64,000 nucleotides of DNA from Streptomyces sp. TRM70350 (GCF_019219825.1 NZ_JAHUXH010000030.1:32679-96678); one strand, 5' to 3'; shown: positions 8,889-18,237, counted from the first letter of the stretch. Numbers and translations are program-made. The notes: generated by a model from the sequence alone, not told the origin.

Positions 8889-9811
8889 GCGCCCTCCCTG
8901 ACCGGTTCCTGCGGCGCGTATGCGGTGACGAGTTCGCGTATCTTCCCGGTGACCAGCTCGGGAGCCTCCACCGGTGTCATGTGGCCGAGCCCGGGCAGCT
9001 CGGTGAGCCCGACGCACCGCGGCAGCGCGGCGACCAGCGCACGGGCGTGCACCGGGGGCGTGAGCCGGTCCTGCGCGCCGACGACGACCGCCGTGGGGAC
9101 GTGCAACTGCCGTACGCCGTGGTCGAGATCGAGCAGGCGCAGTACCTGCGACCAGCTGTGGCGCACGGCGCGCGGGCAGGCGTGCACGATCCGCGCGCAC
9201 GCCTCCACCATGTGCGGGGCGGAACCGGCGCCCATGGTCGCGTACTTGAGGATCCCGCGCGCGAGCGGCGTGACCGGGCCGAGGGGCGCGCGGGAGCCGA
9301 GGATGTGCCGGGTCAGCCAGGTCCGCAGCCGCCCCGCCCTGATCGGCACGACGGTCGACTCGGCGACCAGCCGTGAACTGCCCGTGCTGCACAGCAGGAC
9401 GGCGGCCGCGTGCGCGCGGAAGCGTTCCCGTTCGGCCGCCGCCAGCACCGTCATGCCGCCCATGGAGTGCCCGGCGATCACCGCCCTCTCCCCCGGCGCG
9501 AGCGTCGCGGCGAGTACGGCCTCCAGGTCGTCGGCGAGGGACTCCGTACTGCACACGCGGGCGGCGGGGCTGCGTCCGTGGCCGCGCTGGTCGTAGGCGA
9601 TGACGCGGTGGTCGGGGGCGAGGGCGCGGATCTGCGCGGCCCAGAAGGCGGTCGAGCAGGTCCAGCCGTGCACCAGGACGACGGCGGGCGCGCGCTCGGG
9701 GCCGTGCACCTCGACGTGCAGGCGTGCGCCGTCGGCGGAGGTGACGGTCAGCTCGTGGGCGGGGGCGGGTGGGGCGTAGGGGCCGGAGGAGACGTGCAGG
9801 AGGCGGCTCAT
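8885..9811 (-). CDS. Alpha/beta-fold hydrolase
   Basis: 308 residues. Visible hallmarks are the oxyanion segment VLVHGWTCST, the nucleophile elbow GHSMGG (serine near 125), and late acid and histidine positions in VVGAQDRLTP and GLGHMTP. It overlaps the monooxygenase stop by 4 bp and the SDR start by 4 bp, so the three genes form one translational unit. In such clusters the hydrolase often cleaves an ester or lactone made by a Baeyer-Villiger-type monooxygenase; that role is inferred from the neighbours. Confidence 0.88.
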   Translation of the reverse strand: MSRLLHVSSGPYAPPAPAHELTVTSADGARLHVEVHGPERAPAVVLVHGWTCSTAFWAAQIRALAPDHRVIAYDQRGHGRSPAARVCSTESLADDLEAVLAATLAPGERAVIAGHSMGGMTVLAAAERERFRAHAAAVLLCSTGSSRLVAESTVVPIRAGRLRTWLTRHILGSRAPLGPVTPLARGILKYATMGAGSAPHMVEACARIVHACPRAVRHSWSQVLRLLDLDHGVRQLHVPTAVVVGAQDRLTPPVHARALVAALPRCVGLTELPGLGHMTPVEAPELVTGKIRELVTAYAPQEPVREGA

Positions 9812-11322
9812 GCGGTGGCCTCCTGCACGGCCGCTTCGGTGACCTTTCCCGTGGAGGGGCGCAGCACCTCGTACTCCCCCAGATCCACCCGCCGCGTCGC
9901 GCGCCGGAACTCGCCCGTGGTACCGGGCCAGATGGTCGTGTTGCGCCCGTTGGCATCCAGATACCAGCTGGTGCAGCCACCGGTGTTCCACACCGTGCGC
10001 TTCATCCGCTCCTGCACCCTGTGGTTCCAGGCGCGGACGGCCAAGGGGCGTGCGTCGAGGGCCACGCGCCCGCCGAGCACCTCCAACTGCCGTACGTAGT
10101 CGGCCATGTAGTTCAGCTGGGACTCGATCATCAGGATCATGGACGAGTTCCCGAGGCCGGCGTTGGGCCCGATGATCGTCATCCAGTTCGGGAACCCGGC
10201 GGCGGACGCCCCGCGCAGGGCCTCCATCCCGTCCTTCCAGGTCTCGGCGAGCGTCCGCCCGTCCGCGCCCACCACCCGCTCGGCGATCGGCATGTCGGTG
10301 ACGTGGAAGCCGGTGCCGAAGACGATCGCGTCGACCTCGGCCTCGGTGCCGTCGGAAGCGGTGACGTTCGAGCCGTTGATCTCGCTGAGCCCGCCCGCGA
10401 GCACGTCCACATTGGGCTGGGCGAGCGCCGGGTAGTAGTCGCTGGACAGCAGGATCCGCTTGCAGCCGATGCGGTAGTCGGGGGTGAGCTTGGCGCGCAG
10501 GGCCGGGTCCTTGATGGCGCGGGCCATGTTGCGCTTGGCCAGCTGCTCGACGAAGCCCAGCTGGCCCGGGTGCTTGGTGAAGGCCTGCACCTGCAACTCC
10601 CGGATGCCCCACAGCAGTCCGCGCCGGGCCTGGGTGGTGAACGGCAGTTGGCGGTGCAGCCATCGCTCGGCGCCGCCGATCGCGCGGTCGACGCGGGGCA
10701 GGACCCAGGGCGGGGTGCGCTGGAAGACGACGAGCTTCGACACGGAGGGCTGGATGGCGGGCACGATCTGGATGGCGGACGCGCCCGTGCCGACCATGGC
10801 GACCCGCTTGCCGCGCAGATCGTAGTCGTGGTCCCAGCGGGCCGAGTGGAACACCCTGCCGGGGAAGGTGTCGAGCCCCGGGACGTCGGGGATCTTCGGG
10901 TCGGACAGCGGCCCGGTGGCGGAGACGACGAGGTCGGTGGTGAGGGTGCCGGAGGCGGTCTCGATCTCCCACCTCAGTTCGTCGCCGTTCCAGGTCATCC
11001 GCTTCACCTCGGAGTTGAACCGGATGTGCGGGCGCAGCCGGAAGACGTCCGTGACGCGCTCCAGGTAGGCGCGGATGTGCTCGTGCCCGGAGAAGGCGCG
11101 GGGCCAGTCGGGGTTGGGTGCGAAGGAGAACGAGTAGAGATGCGACGGCACGTCACACGCGCACCCCGGATAGCTGTTGTCCCGCCAGGTGCCGCCGACG
11201 CCGTCGGCCCGTTCCAGGACGACGAAGTCGGTGATCCCCTCGCGGCGCAGCCGCACGGCGGCTCCCAGCCCGCCGAACCCCGACCCGACCACCGCCACCC
11301 GTACGTGCTCGTGCTCGGCCAT
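9808..11322 (-). CDS. Flavin-containing (Baeyer-Villiger-type) monooxygenase
   Basis: 504 residues. The first Rossmann fold (VVGSGFGGLGAAVRLRREGI, GxGxxG) binds FAD, and a second (VGTGASAIQIVPAIQ) binds NADPH. FQRTPPWVLPR following the second dinucleotide site is typical of BVMO-like enzymes. The fingerprint near the middle reads FHSARWDHDYDLRGKRVAMV, which fits the FxGxxxHxxxW class loosely. First gene of the operon with the hydrolase and SDR. It faces a divergent MerR gene with a palindrome in between. Expected to oxygenate a ketone or similar hydrophobic substrate in the cytosol. Confidence 0.88.
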   Translation of the reverse strand: MAEHEHVRVAVVGSGFGGLGAAVRLRREGITDFVVLERADGVGGTWRDNSYPGCACDVPSHLYSFSFAPNPDWPRAFSGHEHIRAYLERVTDVFRLRPHIRFNSEVKRMTWNGDELRWEIETASGTLTTDLVVSATGPLSDPKIPDVPGLDTFPGRVFHSARWDHDYDLRGKRVAMVGTGASAIQIVPAIQPSVSKLVVFQRTPPWVLPRVDRAIGGAERWLHRQLPFTTQARRGLLWGIRELQVQAFTKHPGQLGFVEQLAKRNMARAIKDPALRAKLTPDYRIGCKRILLSSDYYPALAQPNVDVLAGGLSEINGSNVTASDGTEAEVDAIVFGTGFHVTDMPIAERVVGADGRTLAETWKDGMEALRGASAAGFPNWMTIIGPNAGLGNSSMILMIESQLNYMADYVRQLEVLGGRVALDARPLAVRAWNHRVQERMKRTVWNTGGCTSWYLDANGRNTTIWPGTTGEFRRATRRVDLGEYEVLRPSTGKVTEAAVQEATA

Positions 11323-11345
11323 ACCGACGCCCTCCCTTCAACCCT

Positions 11346-11361
11346 GCCAGTGAACACTGGC
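11346..11361. promoter_or_regulatory. Candidate MerR-type operator
   Basis: A perfect inverted repeat, GCCAGTG-AA-CACTGGC, lies in the 125-bp gap between the leftward monooxygenase operon and the rightward MerR gene. Position and dyad fit a site through which the MerR protein controls one or both promoters. Confidence 0.6.
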
Positions 11362-11447
11362 GCAATCGGGAGAGTAGAGGAGCTGTGTACTGATGGGTAG
11401 GGGGCCGTACGAGGAAAGTTACCGGCGGTACGACTTAGGGTGCGGAC

Positions 11448-12092
11448 GTGGCAGACAAGCGTGAGTACCGCATGGACGAGCTGGCCCGGCTGGCCGGCAT
11501 CACGGTGCGCACCCTGCGCTTCTACCGCGAACGCAAGCTGATTCCGCCGCCCCGCCGCGAGGGCCGTATCGCCTGGTACGACGACCACCACCTGGCCCGG
11601 CTGCGCACGATCGCGGCGCTGCTGGAACGCGGCCACACCCTGAACGGCATAGCCGAGCTGGCCGAGGCCTTCGACCACGGCCGGGATGTCGCCGACCTGC
11701 TCGGCGTCGGCGCCCCCACCGAGGAGGAACCGGTCCGCCTCAGCCCCGAGGAACTCGCCGACCGGTTCGCGGGCCAGGCGACCCCCGAGAACCTCGCCGC
11801 CGCGATGGAACTGGGCTACCTCGGCACCGACGGCGACGAGATCGTCCACATCAGCCGCCGCCTGCTGGACGTGTCGTCGGCGCTGGTACGGGAGGGCATC
11901 CCGCTCGCGGAGGTGCTCCGGGCGGGCCAGCAGGTCCGCTGCCACGCCGACGCCCTGGCCGACCTCTTCACCGACCTGGTCCTGCGCCACGCCTCGGAGG
12001 AGGACCTGCCCCGCCTGCGCCCACTGGCCCGCAGCGTGGTGGAGGCGGAATTGTCGCTGGCGTTGGACCGGAGGATGCGGAGGCAGTCGTAA
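11448..12092 (+). CDS. MerR-family regulator
   Basis: 214 residues from a GTG. The N-terminal winged helix reads YRMDELARLAGITVRTLRFY and continues into RERKLIPPPRREGRIAWY, the MerR signature. The C-terminal 130 residues are helical and lack the cysteine pattern of metal sensors, so it probably senses an organic ligand. Divergent from the SDR/hydrolase/monooxygenase operon, which is its likely target. Confidence 0.88.
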   Translation: MADKREYRMDELARLAGITVRTLRFYRERKLIPPPRREGRIAWYDDHHLARLRTIAALLERGHTLNGIAELAEAFDHGRDVADLLGVGAPTEEEPVRLSPEELADRFAGQATPENLAAAMELGYLGTDGDEIVHISRRLLDVSSALVREGIPLAEVLRAGQQVRCHADALADLFTDLVLRHASEEDLPRLRPLARSVVEAELSLALDRRMRRQS

Positions 12093-12125
12093 CGGCCGTG
12101 GAAGCCCCTGACGGTCGTAGAAGTC

Positions 12126-12929
12126 CTAACGGTCGTAGACCACCGTCACCGGAGCGTGGTCCGACCACCGCTCGCCATGGCTGGCGGCCCGCTCCACGAA
12201 CGCCTTGACCGCCCCCTGCGCGAGCCCGGGCGTGGCCACTTGGTAGTCGATGCGCCAGCCGGTGTCGTGGTCGAAGGCCCGCCCCCGGTACGACCACCAG
12301 GTGTACGGCCCCTCGACGTCCGGGTGCAGGGCGCGCACGACGTCGACGTAACCGCCCGACTGCGGGTCGAAGACCTGCGTGAGCCACTCCCTTTCCTCCG
12401 GCAGGAAGCCGGAGTTCTTGGTGTTGCCGCGCCAGTTCTTCAGGTCGGCCTGCTGGTGGGCGATGTTCCAGTCGCCGCAGACGAGCACCTCACGTCCGTC
12501 GGCGGCGGCCCGCTCCCGCAGACCCTTGAGGTAGGCGAGGAACTCGCCCATGAAGCGGACCTTCTCGTCCTGCCGCTCGGTGCCGACCTCGCCGGAGGGG
12601 AGGTAGAGCGAGGCGACCGTCACACCGGGCAGGTCGGCCTCGACGTAGCGCCCACTGCCGTCGAACTCGGCGGACCCGAACCCCACCCGCACGGCGTCCG
12701 GCACACGCCGGGTGTACAGGGAGACGCCCGCGCGCCCCTTGGCGGCCGCCGGCGCGTGCACCACATGCCAGCCCTCCGGCGCCCGCACCTGCTCGGGCAG
12801 CTGCTGCGGCTCGGCGCGCACTTCCTGCAGGCAGAGCACATCGGCTTGGGTACCGGCGAGCCACTCCACGAAGCCCTTCTTCGCGGCGGCCCGCAGCCCG
12901 TTCACATTCACAGAGGTCACAGTGAGCAC
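12126..12929 (-). CDS. xth: Exodeoxyribonuclease III
   Basis: 267 residues from a GTG (VLTVTSVNVNGLRAAAKKG). Family motifs: the NVNGLR metal-site asparagine, LCLQEVRA (metal glutamate), GDWNIAH (catalytic aspartate and asparagine), DYQVATP, and the closing SDHAPVTV (catalytic histidine). The enzyme is an AP endonuclease and 3'-5' exonuclease in base-excision repair. Length and motifs are complete. Confidence 0.95.
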   Translation of the reverse strand: MLTVTSVNVNGLRAAAKKGFVEWLAGTQADVLCLQEVRAEPQQLPEQVRAPEGWHVVHAPAAAKGRAGVSLYTRRVPDAVRVGFGSAEFDGSGRYVEADLPGVTVASLYLPSGEVGTERQDEKVRFMGEFLAYLKGLRERAAADGREVLVCGDWNIAHQQADLKNWRGNTKNSGFLPEEREWLTQVFDPQSGGYVDVVRALHPDVEGPYTWWSYRGRAFDHDTGWRIDYQVATPGLAQGAVKAFVERAASHGERWSDHAPVTVVYDR

Positions 12930-12998
12930 CGGGGCACCCTACCGGCACACTGGACAAAGTCCGGATTCCTCATTCTGCATAGGTGTACGATCCCTGGC

Positions 12999-13475
12999 AT
13001 GCATATACGCCGCGTCCCTTTCGACCACCCCGACGCCGTGAAGCTCAACGACGAGGTCCAGGCCGAGTACCACGAGCGCTACGGCGACGGCGGCGACGCC
13101 ACCGCCCTCGACCCGTCGGACTTCCGGCCGCCGAACGGCGTGTACCTGATCGCCTACGACGAGACCGACCGCCCCGTGGCCACCGGCGGCTGGCGCAGCC
13201 AGGACAAGAACGACGAGGGCAACGAGGACGGCGACGCCGAGCTGAAGCGGATGTACGTGATCAAGGAGCTGCGCGGCCGCGGCCTCGCCCGGCGCATGCT
13301 CGCCGCCCTGGAGGACGACGCCCGCGCCGCGGGCCGTATCCGCATGGTCCTGGAAACCGGCACCCAGCAGCCGGAGGCCATCGCCCTCTACACCTCCAGC
13401 GGCTACGAGCCGTGCGCCAAGTTCGGCTACTACCGCTTCCACGAGTCCAGCCGCTGCTACGCGAAGGCCCTGTGA
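12999..13475 (+). CDS. GNAT-family N-acetyltransferase
   Basis: 158 residues. The acetyl-CoA binding motif A reads LKRMYVIKELRGRGLARRML (R/Q-x-x-G-x-G/A), followed by LETGTQQPEAIALYTSSGYE. Start ATG at 12999; the upstream sequence has little purine-rich ribosome site, so the start is less sure. A strong hairpin ends the transcript at 13541-13569. Substrate unknown. Confidence 0.85.
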   Translation: MHIRRVPFDHPDAVKLNDEVQAEYHERYGDGGDATALDPSDFRPPNGVYLIAYDETDRPVATGGWRSQDKNDEGNEDGDAELKRMYVIKELRGRGLARRMLAALEDDARAAGRIRMVLETGTQQPEAIALYTSSGYEPCAKFGYYRFHESSRCYAKAL

Positions 13476-13540
13476 CGGGGGCCACTTGAGGGGCGGTCAC
13501 CTGGCGCACAGCACGACGTCACCTGACCCACAACGCACTA

Positions 13541-13569
13541 GAGCCCCGCCGGAATCCCGGCGGGGCTCT
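13541..13569. terminator. Strong stem-loop terminator
   Basis: GAGCCCCGCCGG at 13541 pairs perfectly with CCGGCGGGGCTC ending at 13569 around a 5-nt AATCC-type loop. It separates the rightward acetyltransferase gene from the leftward tRNA and could terminate both. Confidence 0.8.
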
Positions 13570-13577
13570 ATGCTGCG

Positions 13578-13651
13578 TGGACCTGAGGGGATTTGAACCC
13601 CTGGCCCCCTCGATGCGAACGAGGTGCGCTACCGGACTGCGCCACAGGCCC
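13578..13651 (-). tRNA. tRNA-Ala (anticodon CGC)
   Basis: On the complement the cloverleaf is complete: acceptor GGGCCTG with CAGGTCC, D arm GCGC/GCGC, anticodon stem CCTCG/CGAGG with loop TTCGCAT, and T arm AGGGG-TTCAAAT-CCCCT, ending in discriminator A. Anticodon CGC reads the alanine codon GCG, which is frequent in this GC-rich genome. CCA is not encoded (the next bases are CGC). Confidence 0.95.
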
Positions 13652-13731
13652 TTGCAACGAGTGAAACTTTAGCACCCCGATCGGCGTGCTTGGAAATCCG
13701 TTCCCGCTGGACGCGGGGCCCGGCCCGGCCG

Positions 13732-14988
13732 CTACTCGTTGGCCGCCCGCGGCCGCTCCCCGTCCTCGTACTGGTCGAACAGCGGCGTCCGCCCCCGCTC
13801 CCGCGCCCGTCGCGCCGAGGCCGCCCGGCGCCGCGCGTCCCCGCGCCCCTCGCCGTCCGCCTTGTCCGCCGCGCCGTCCGTCTCCCGGGTCTGCCCGCTC
13901 TCCCCCGCTTCGGCATCGGACGGCGACGCGGAGCCGGACGCACCGGAGCCGTGCTCCCGGGAGCCCACGCCCGCCTCGTGCTCCCGCGCCACCGAGCTCG
14001 ACCGCGCCGAACTCCACGCGTCCGGCGCCCCGAGATCCACATCCGGCGTCGCGCGCGGAGCGACCGGCGCCGTCACATACGTCGGCAGCGGCACCGGCAC
14101 CGGCTCCCAGCTCTCCCCGCGCCCGGGCCGCCGCTGCCGCTCCCGCTGCTGGTCGACCCACTCGGCGTGATCGGTCTGCTCCACCAGCGCCCGCCGGTCC
14201 GCGGCCAGCGCCGACAGCCCGGGGTCGGTCTCCGGCTCGGGCCCCTCCTCGGGTTCGTCGGCCTCGGCCTCGGCCGTGGCGTGCCGGCGCGGCTGGCGTG
14301 CCCGCTCGCGGAGCCGCTGGGCCGCGGCCTCCGCCCGGCGCCGGTCCATCTGGTAGGCGAAACGGCGGCGCTCCTGGATGCGCAGATACGCGATGTACCC
14401 GCTGAGCAGCACGGCGGGCACGCCGGGCGCCCAGAGGAACGCGAGCCCGCCGACGGCCGCGACGATCGCGCCGAGCGTGAAGGCGAGGAAGAGCATGATG
14501 GTGGTGCGCCTGCGGCGCGCAAGCACTTTCGAGCGCCGGGCGCGCGCCGCGGCCGCCTCCGCGCCGGGGGCGCGGCGGGCCGGGGGGATCGGCTTGCGCG
14601 GGGACGCGGAGGCGTCCTCCCGTGCCGGGGCGGGGACGGTGCCGGAAGCGCGGGCCTCGGACGCCTGCCCGGTTCCCGACGCCGCCTCCACGACGCCGCC
14701 CGCCTGCGGGCGCGTCGGAGGCACGGCGAAGGCCCGGACGTCCACCGAGTCGGTGACGGCGTCCGGGGCGTCGAAGCCAGGCTCCCCCTCGTCGGCGGAG
14801 CGTGCCCGCAGGTCCTTGGCGTATCGGCGCTCCATGCCCGCCCGTCCGGACAGCAACCGGATGGCTGTGCTGAAGCGTTCCGTCGGACGGGCCTCGTTCA
14901 GCTCGTCCTGCCTACGGAGCCACATCGGCACCAAGTAGGCGGCCCAGGCCCCGACGATGACTGCGTAGATGAGGCCGCTGCTGCTCAC
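13732..14988 (-). CDS. sepX: SepX/GlpR-like membrane protein (gephyrin-like receptor)
   Basis: 418 residues. An N-terminal helix (GLIYAVIVGAWAAYLVPMWL, about 5-24) is followed by a conserved cytoplasmic patch (RPTERFSTAIRLLSGRAG), a disordered linker, two more helices (about 163-203), a basic helical stretch, and a long Ser/Glu/Arg-rich disordered tail. This layout and the position beside glp, moaC and mog match the actinobacterial GlpR family; I recall the Streptomyces member being named SepX, needed for stable FtsZ rings and hyphal septation. The name rests on architecture and synteny remembered from the literature. Probably transcribed leftward after the molybdopterin-type genes. Confidence 0.75.
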   Translation of the reverse strand: MSSSGLIYAVIVGAWAAYLVPMWLRRQDELNEARPTERFSTAIRLLSGRAGMERRYAKDLRARSADEGEPGFDAPDAVTDSVDVRAFAVPPTRPQAGGVVEAASGTGQASEARASGTVPAPAREDASASPRKPIPPARRAPGAEAAAARARRSKVLARRRRTTIMLFLAFTLGAIVAAVGGLAFLWAPGVPAVLLSGYIAYLRIQERRRFAYQMDRRRAEAAAQRLRERARQPRRHATAEAEADEPEEGPEPETDPGLSALAADRRALVEQTDHAEWVDQQRERQRRPGRGESWEPVPVPLPTYVTAPVAPRATPDVDLGAPDAWSSARSSSVAREHEAGVGSREHGSGASGSASPSDAEAGESGQTRETDGAADKADGEGRGDARRRAASARRARERGRTPLFDQYEDGERPRAANE

Positions 14989-15172
14989 GTCTCACACGGT
15001 AGAGGGGTTTGCGTGAGGCCATCTGCCAATTGAGCCGGTGTGTCGCACGATCTGGCTGATATTTCGAGCTTTTTTTGCGACCGATGCGATCAGCGGGCTG
15101 GCGTGTCCGCGAATTCAATGCCCTGGTCCGGTCAGGAACCGATCATTTTCGAACATGTATTCAATTTCGGGG

Positions 15173-15790
15173 TTACGCGGGATTCCCGGGGGCGTTCTGC
15201 GGGGTGTTCCGCGTCCGGTTGCGGCGCCAGCGGGCCAGCAGTCCCTCGGGGACTTCCTCCGCCGTGAGCGCGAACACCAGATGGTCGCGCCAGGCGCCGT
15301 CGATGTGGAGATAACGGGGCCTGAGGCCCTCCTCACGGAATCCGAGTTTCTCCACCACGCGGCGGCTGGGCCCGTTCTCGGGGCGAATGCAGACCTCGAT
15401 GCGGTGCAGGCCGACGGTCCGGAAACAGTGGTCGACGGCCAGTGCCACGGCGGTCGGCATCACACCCCGGCCGGCCACCGCCTCGTCCACCCAGTACCCG
15501 ACGTGCCCCGAGCACATCGAGCCCCAGGTGATCCCGGCGACCGTCAACTGCCCGACCAGCTGCCCCTGGTACTCGATGACGAACGGCAGCATCCGGCCCG
15601 CGTTCGCCTCGGACCGCAGATGGCGCACCATCTGGCGGTACGTCGGCCGGTGCGCGATCGGCCCGCCGGGCGCGGGCGGCGGAATGGTCGCCTCCCAGGG
15701 GCGCAGCCAGTCCCGGTTGCGCCGGTTGACCTCACGCCAGGCCCGCTGGTCGCGCAGCTTTATCGGCCGGAGGACGACATCGCCCTCCAC
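15173..15790 (-). CDS. GNAT acetyltransferase, RimJ/RimL-like
   Basis: 205 residues from a GTG. It opens with VVLRPIKLRDQRAWREVNR, a RimJ-type N-terminus, has GYWVDEAVAGRGVMPTAVAL as the acetyl-CoA loop, and ends with NGPSRRVVEKLGFREEG. These enzymes acetylate protein N-termini or small amines. It lies 26 bp downstream of the Mog gene in the same orientation, so is probably co-transcribed. The physiological substrate is not evident. Confidence 0.85.
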   Translation of the reverse strand: MEGDVVLRPIKLRDQRAWREVNRRNRDWLRPWEATIPPPAPGGPIAHRPTYRQMVRHLRSEANAGRMLPFVIEYQGQLVGQLTVAGITWGSMCSGHVGYWVDEAVAGRGVMPTAVALAVDHCFRTVGLHRIEVCIRPENGPSRRVVEKLGFREEGLRPRYLHIDGAWRDHLVFALTAEEVPEGLLARWRRNRTRNTPQNAPGNPA

Positions 15791-15816
15791 CAGTTCGACG
15801 GGCCAGGATGCGCTGC

Positions 15817-16353
15817 TCAGCTCGCACCCCCACTGCTGGGTCTGGGGTGGTCACCGCCGCGGATCTGGTCGACGGCGTGGATCAGCAGGGGCTCCAGAAC
15901 GGCGAGTCCGTCCCGTACGCCGCCGGTCGAGCCCGGCAGGTTGACGATCAGTGTCCCGCCCGCCACTCCGGCCAGGCCCCGGGAGAGCACCGCGGTGGGC
16001 ACCTTGTCCCGGCCGTGGGCGCGGATGGCCTCCGCGATGCCCGGCACCTCGCGGTCGAGCACCGCGCGCGTGGCCTCCGGGGTGCGGTCGGTGGGCGAGA
16101 TGCCCGTGCCGCCCGTGGTGACGATCACGTCGTACCCGGCGTCCACGCCCGCCCGCAGCGCGGCCTGGACGGGGTCGCCGTCCGGGACGACCTGCGGGCC
16201 GTCGACGGCGAACCCGAAGCCCTTCAGGCCGTCGGCGACCAGCGGGCCGCCCTTGTCCTCGTAGACCCCGGCGGCGGCCCGGTTGGAGGCGGTGATCACC
16301 AGGGCGCTGTAGGGCGCGACCAGCGCGCCGCCGAGCGCCGCGTCGAGAGTCAT
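15817..16353 (-). CDS. mog: Mog/MoaB-like molybdopterin adenylyltransferase-type protein
   Basis: 178 residues. It has the MoCF-binding fold signatures YDVIVTTGGTGISPTDRTPE and TLIVNLPGSTGG. Family members adenylylate molybdopterin before molybdate insertion by MoeA. The ATG overlaps the moaC stop by 4 bp, so the two are translationally coupled. Confidence 0.88.
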   Translation of the reverse strand: MTLDAALGGALVAPYSALVITASNRAAAGVYEDKGGPLVADGLKGFGFAVDGPQVVPDGDPVQAALRAGVDAGYDVIVTTGGTGISPTDRTPEATRAVLDREVPGIAEAIRAHGRDKVPTAVLSRGLAGVAGGTLIVNLPGSTGGVRDGLAVLEPLLIHAVDQIRGGDHPRPSSGGAS

Positions 16354-16829
16354 GCCCGGCTCCAGTCACCCGACTTGCCGCCCGTCTTCTCCTCCACCCG
16401 TACGTCCGTGATGACCGCTCCCTTGTCGACCGCCTTGACCATGTCGATCACGGTGAGCGCGGCGACGGAGACCGCGGTGAGAGCCTCCATCTCGACGCCC
16501 GTGCGGTCCGTCGTCTTCACCGTGGCGGTGATCTCCACGGCGTCGTCCGCTACCGACAGATCCAGTGTCACACCCGACACCGACAACGGGTGGCACAGCG
16601 GGATCAGATCCGGGGTGCGCTTGGCGCCCATGATCCCCGCGATGCGGGCGGTGGCCAGGGCGTCGCCCTTGGGGAGGCCCTCGCCGCGCAGCAGCTCGAT
16701 GACGCGGGGCGAGACGAGGACGCGTCCGCTCGCGCGCGCGGTGCGCGCGGTGACGTCCTTGCCGGACACGTCGACCATGCGGGCGGCGCCCGCGTCGTCG
16801 AGGTGCGTCAGTCGGTCCTGCGTGCTCAT
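16350..16829 (-). CDS. moaC: Cyclic pyranopterin monophosphate synthase accessory protein MoaC
   Basis: 159 residues. Diagnostic motifs are AARMVDVSGKDVTARTARAS, LPKGDALATARIAGIMGAKR, the active-site PDLIPLCHPL, and GVEMEALTAVSVAALTVIDM. MoaC acts with MoaA to make cPMP from GTP, the first step of molybdenum cofactor synthesis. Start ATG at 16829. Operon member between glp (85 bp upstream) and mog. Confidence 0.96.
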   Translation of the reverse strand: MSTQDRLTHLDDAGAARMVDVSGKDVTARTARASGRVLVSPRVIELLRGEGLPKGDALATARIAGIMGAKRTPDLIPLCHPLSVSGVTLDLSVADDAVEITATVKTTDRTGVEMEALTAVSVAALTVIDMVKAVDKGAVITDVRVEEKTGGKSGDWSRA

Positions 16830-16914
16830 GGTGTGGCGCTCCCGGTCCGGGGGCCCGACGCGGTGCGGCGCGCGGGCCTGTTGTCCGCGACACGGTACCG
16901 CCAACCTGGGGCGC

Positions 16915-18237
16915 TCAGCCGAGCAGGACCACCTCGACCTCGGTCCCGGGCTCGACGGACTCCACGTCCTCGGGGACCACGATCAGCGCGTCCGCGTGCG
17001 CGAGGGCGGCGACCAGGTGTGATCCGGCGCCCCCGACGGGGGTGGCCTTTCCGTCGGCGTACGTCCCGCGCAGGAACTGCCTGCGCCCCTTCGGCGAGGT
17101 CAGCGGCTTGTCGGCGGTCAGGGTCGCGCGGGCGCGCGGGCGGTGCACGTCCCGCAGCCCCATGAGGGTGCGGATCGCGGGGCGGACGAACAGCTCGAAG
17201 GAGACGTACGACGACACCGGGTTGCCGGGGAGGGCCAGCAGGGGTGTGTGGTCGGGGCCGATGGAGCCGAAGCCCTGGGGCTTGCCGGGCTGCATGGCGA
17301 TCCTGCGGAACTCGATGCCGCTGCCCGGCACGTCCTCGTCGCCGACGTGCGACAGCGCCTCCTTGACGACGTCGTACGCCCCGACGCTGACGCCGCCCGT
17401 GGTGACCATCAGGTCGGCGCGCACGAGCTGGTCCTCGATGGTGGTGCGCAGGGTCTCGGCGTCGTCGGCGACCGCGCCCACCCGGTAGGCGATGGCACCG
17501 GCGTCGCGGGCGGCGGCGGTGAGGGCGAAGCTGTTGGAGTCGTAGATCCGGCCGCTGGCCAGCTCCTCGCCGGGCTGGACGAGTTCGCTGCCGGTGGACA
17601 CCACCACCACGCGCGGGCGCGGGCGTACCCGGACCGTGCCGCGGCCGATCGCGGCGAGCAGCGCGATCTGCGGCGGGCCGAGGACGGTGCCCGCTTCGAG
17701 GGCGCGGTCACCGGCCTTCACGTCGCTGCCCTTCGCGCGTACGTGCGCGCGTGCCTCGGCCGAGCGGTGCACGCGCACCTGCCCGCAGGCGCCCTCGGGG
17801 CCGAGGCTGCGGGCCCGCATCCCACTGACGGGGCCCTCGCCGAGGCCGCCGTCGGTCCACTCCACGGGCACGACCGTCTCGGCGCCGGGCGGCAGCGGGG
17901 CGCCGGTCATGATGCGGGCGGCCTGGCCGGGTCCCACGGTCAGCGGCTCGGCCTGGCCCGCCGCGACGTCCCCGACGACCTCCAGGACCGCCGGGAACTC
18001 CTCACTCGCGCCCGAGACATCCGCGACCCGTACCGCGTACCCGTCCATGGAGCTGTTGTCGAACGGCGGCAGGGACACCGGCACCGTGACGTCGTCAACC
18101 AGGACGCAGCCCTGGGCGTCGAGCAGTTGCAGCTCGATGGGTTCGAGGGGGCGGACGGTGTCGAGGATGTCCTCCAGGTGTTCGTCCACCGACCACAGGT
18201 GGTCCTGGCCGGTGGCGCGGGGCGCGGCGGTGCTCAC
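16915..18237 (-). CDS. glp: Gephyrin-like molybdotransferase Glp (MoeA family)
   Basis: 440 residues from a GTG that follows galU by only 4 bp. MoeA hallmarks: LPPFDNSSMDGYAVR, GPGQAARIMTGAPLPPGA, VVVVSTGSELVQPG, MVTTGGVSVGAYDVVK and LALPGNPVSSYVSFELFVRP. MoeA proteins insert molybdate into adenylylated molybdopterin. In actinobacteria a second, division-linked role through a membrane receptor (GlpR/SepX) is described, and that receptor gene is in this same cluster. Which role dominates here cannot be read from the sequence. Confidence 0.9.
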   Translation of the reverse strand: MSTAAPRATGQDHLWSVDEHLEDILDTVRPLEPIELQLLDAQGCVLVDDVTVPVSLPPFDNSSMDGYAVRVADVSGASEEFPAVLEVVGDVAAGQAEPLTVGPGQAARIMTGAPLPPGAETVVPVEWTDGGLGEGPVSGMRARSLGPEGACGQVRVHRSAEARAHVRAKGSDVKAGDRALEAGTVLGPPQIALLAAIGRGTVRVRPRPRVVVVSTGSELVQPGEELASGRIYDSNSFALTAAARDAGAIAYRVGAVADDAETLRTTIEDQLVRADLMVTTGGVSVGAYDVVKEALSHVGDEDVPGSGIEFRRIAMQPGKPQGFGSIGPDHTPLLALPGNPVSSYVSFELFVRPAIRTLMGLRDVHRPRARATLTADKPLTSPKGRRQFLRGTYADGKATPVGGAGSHLVAALAHADALIVVPEDVESVEPGTEVEVVLLG

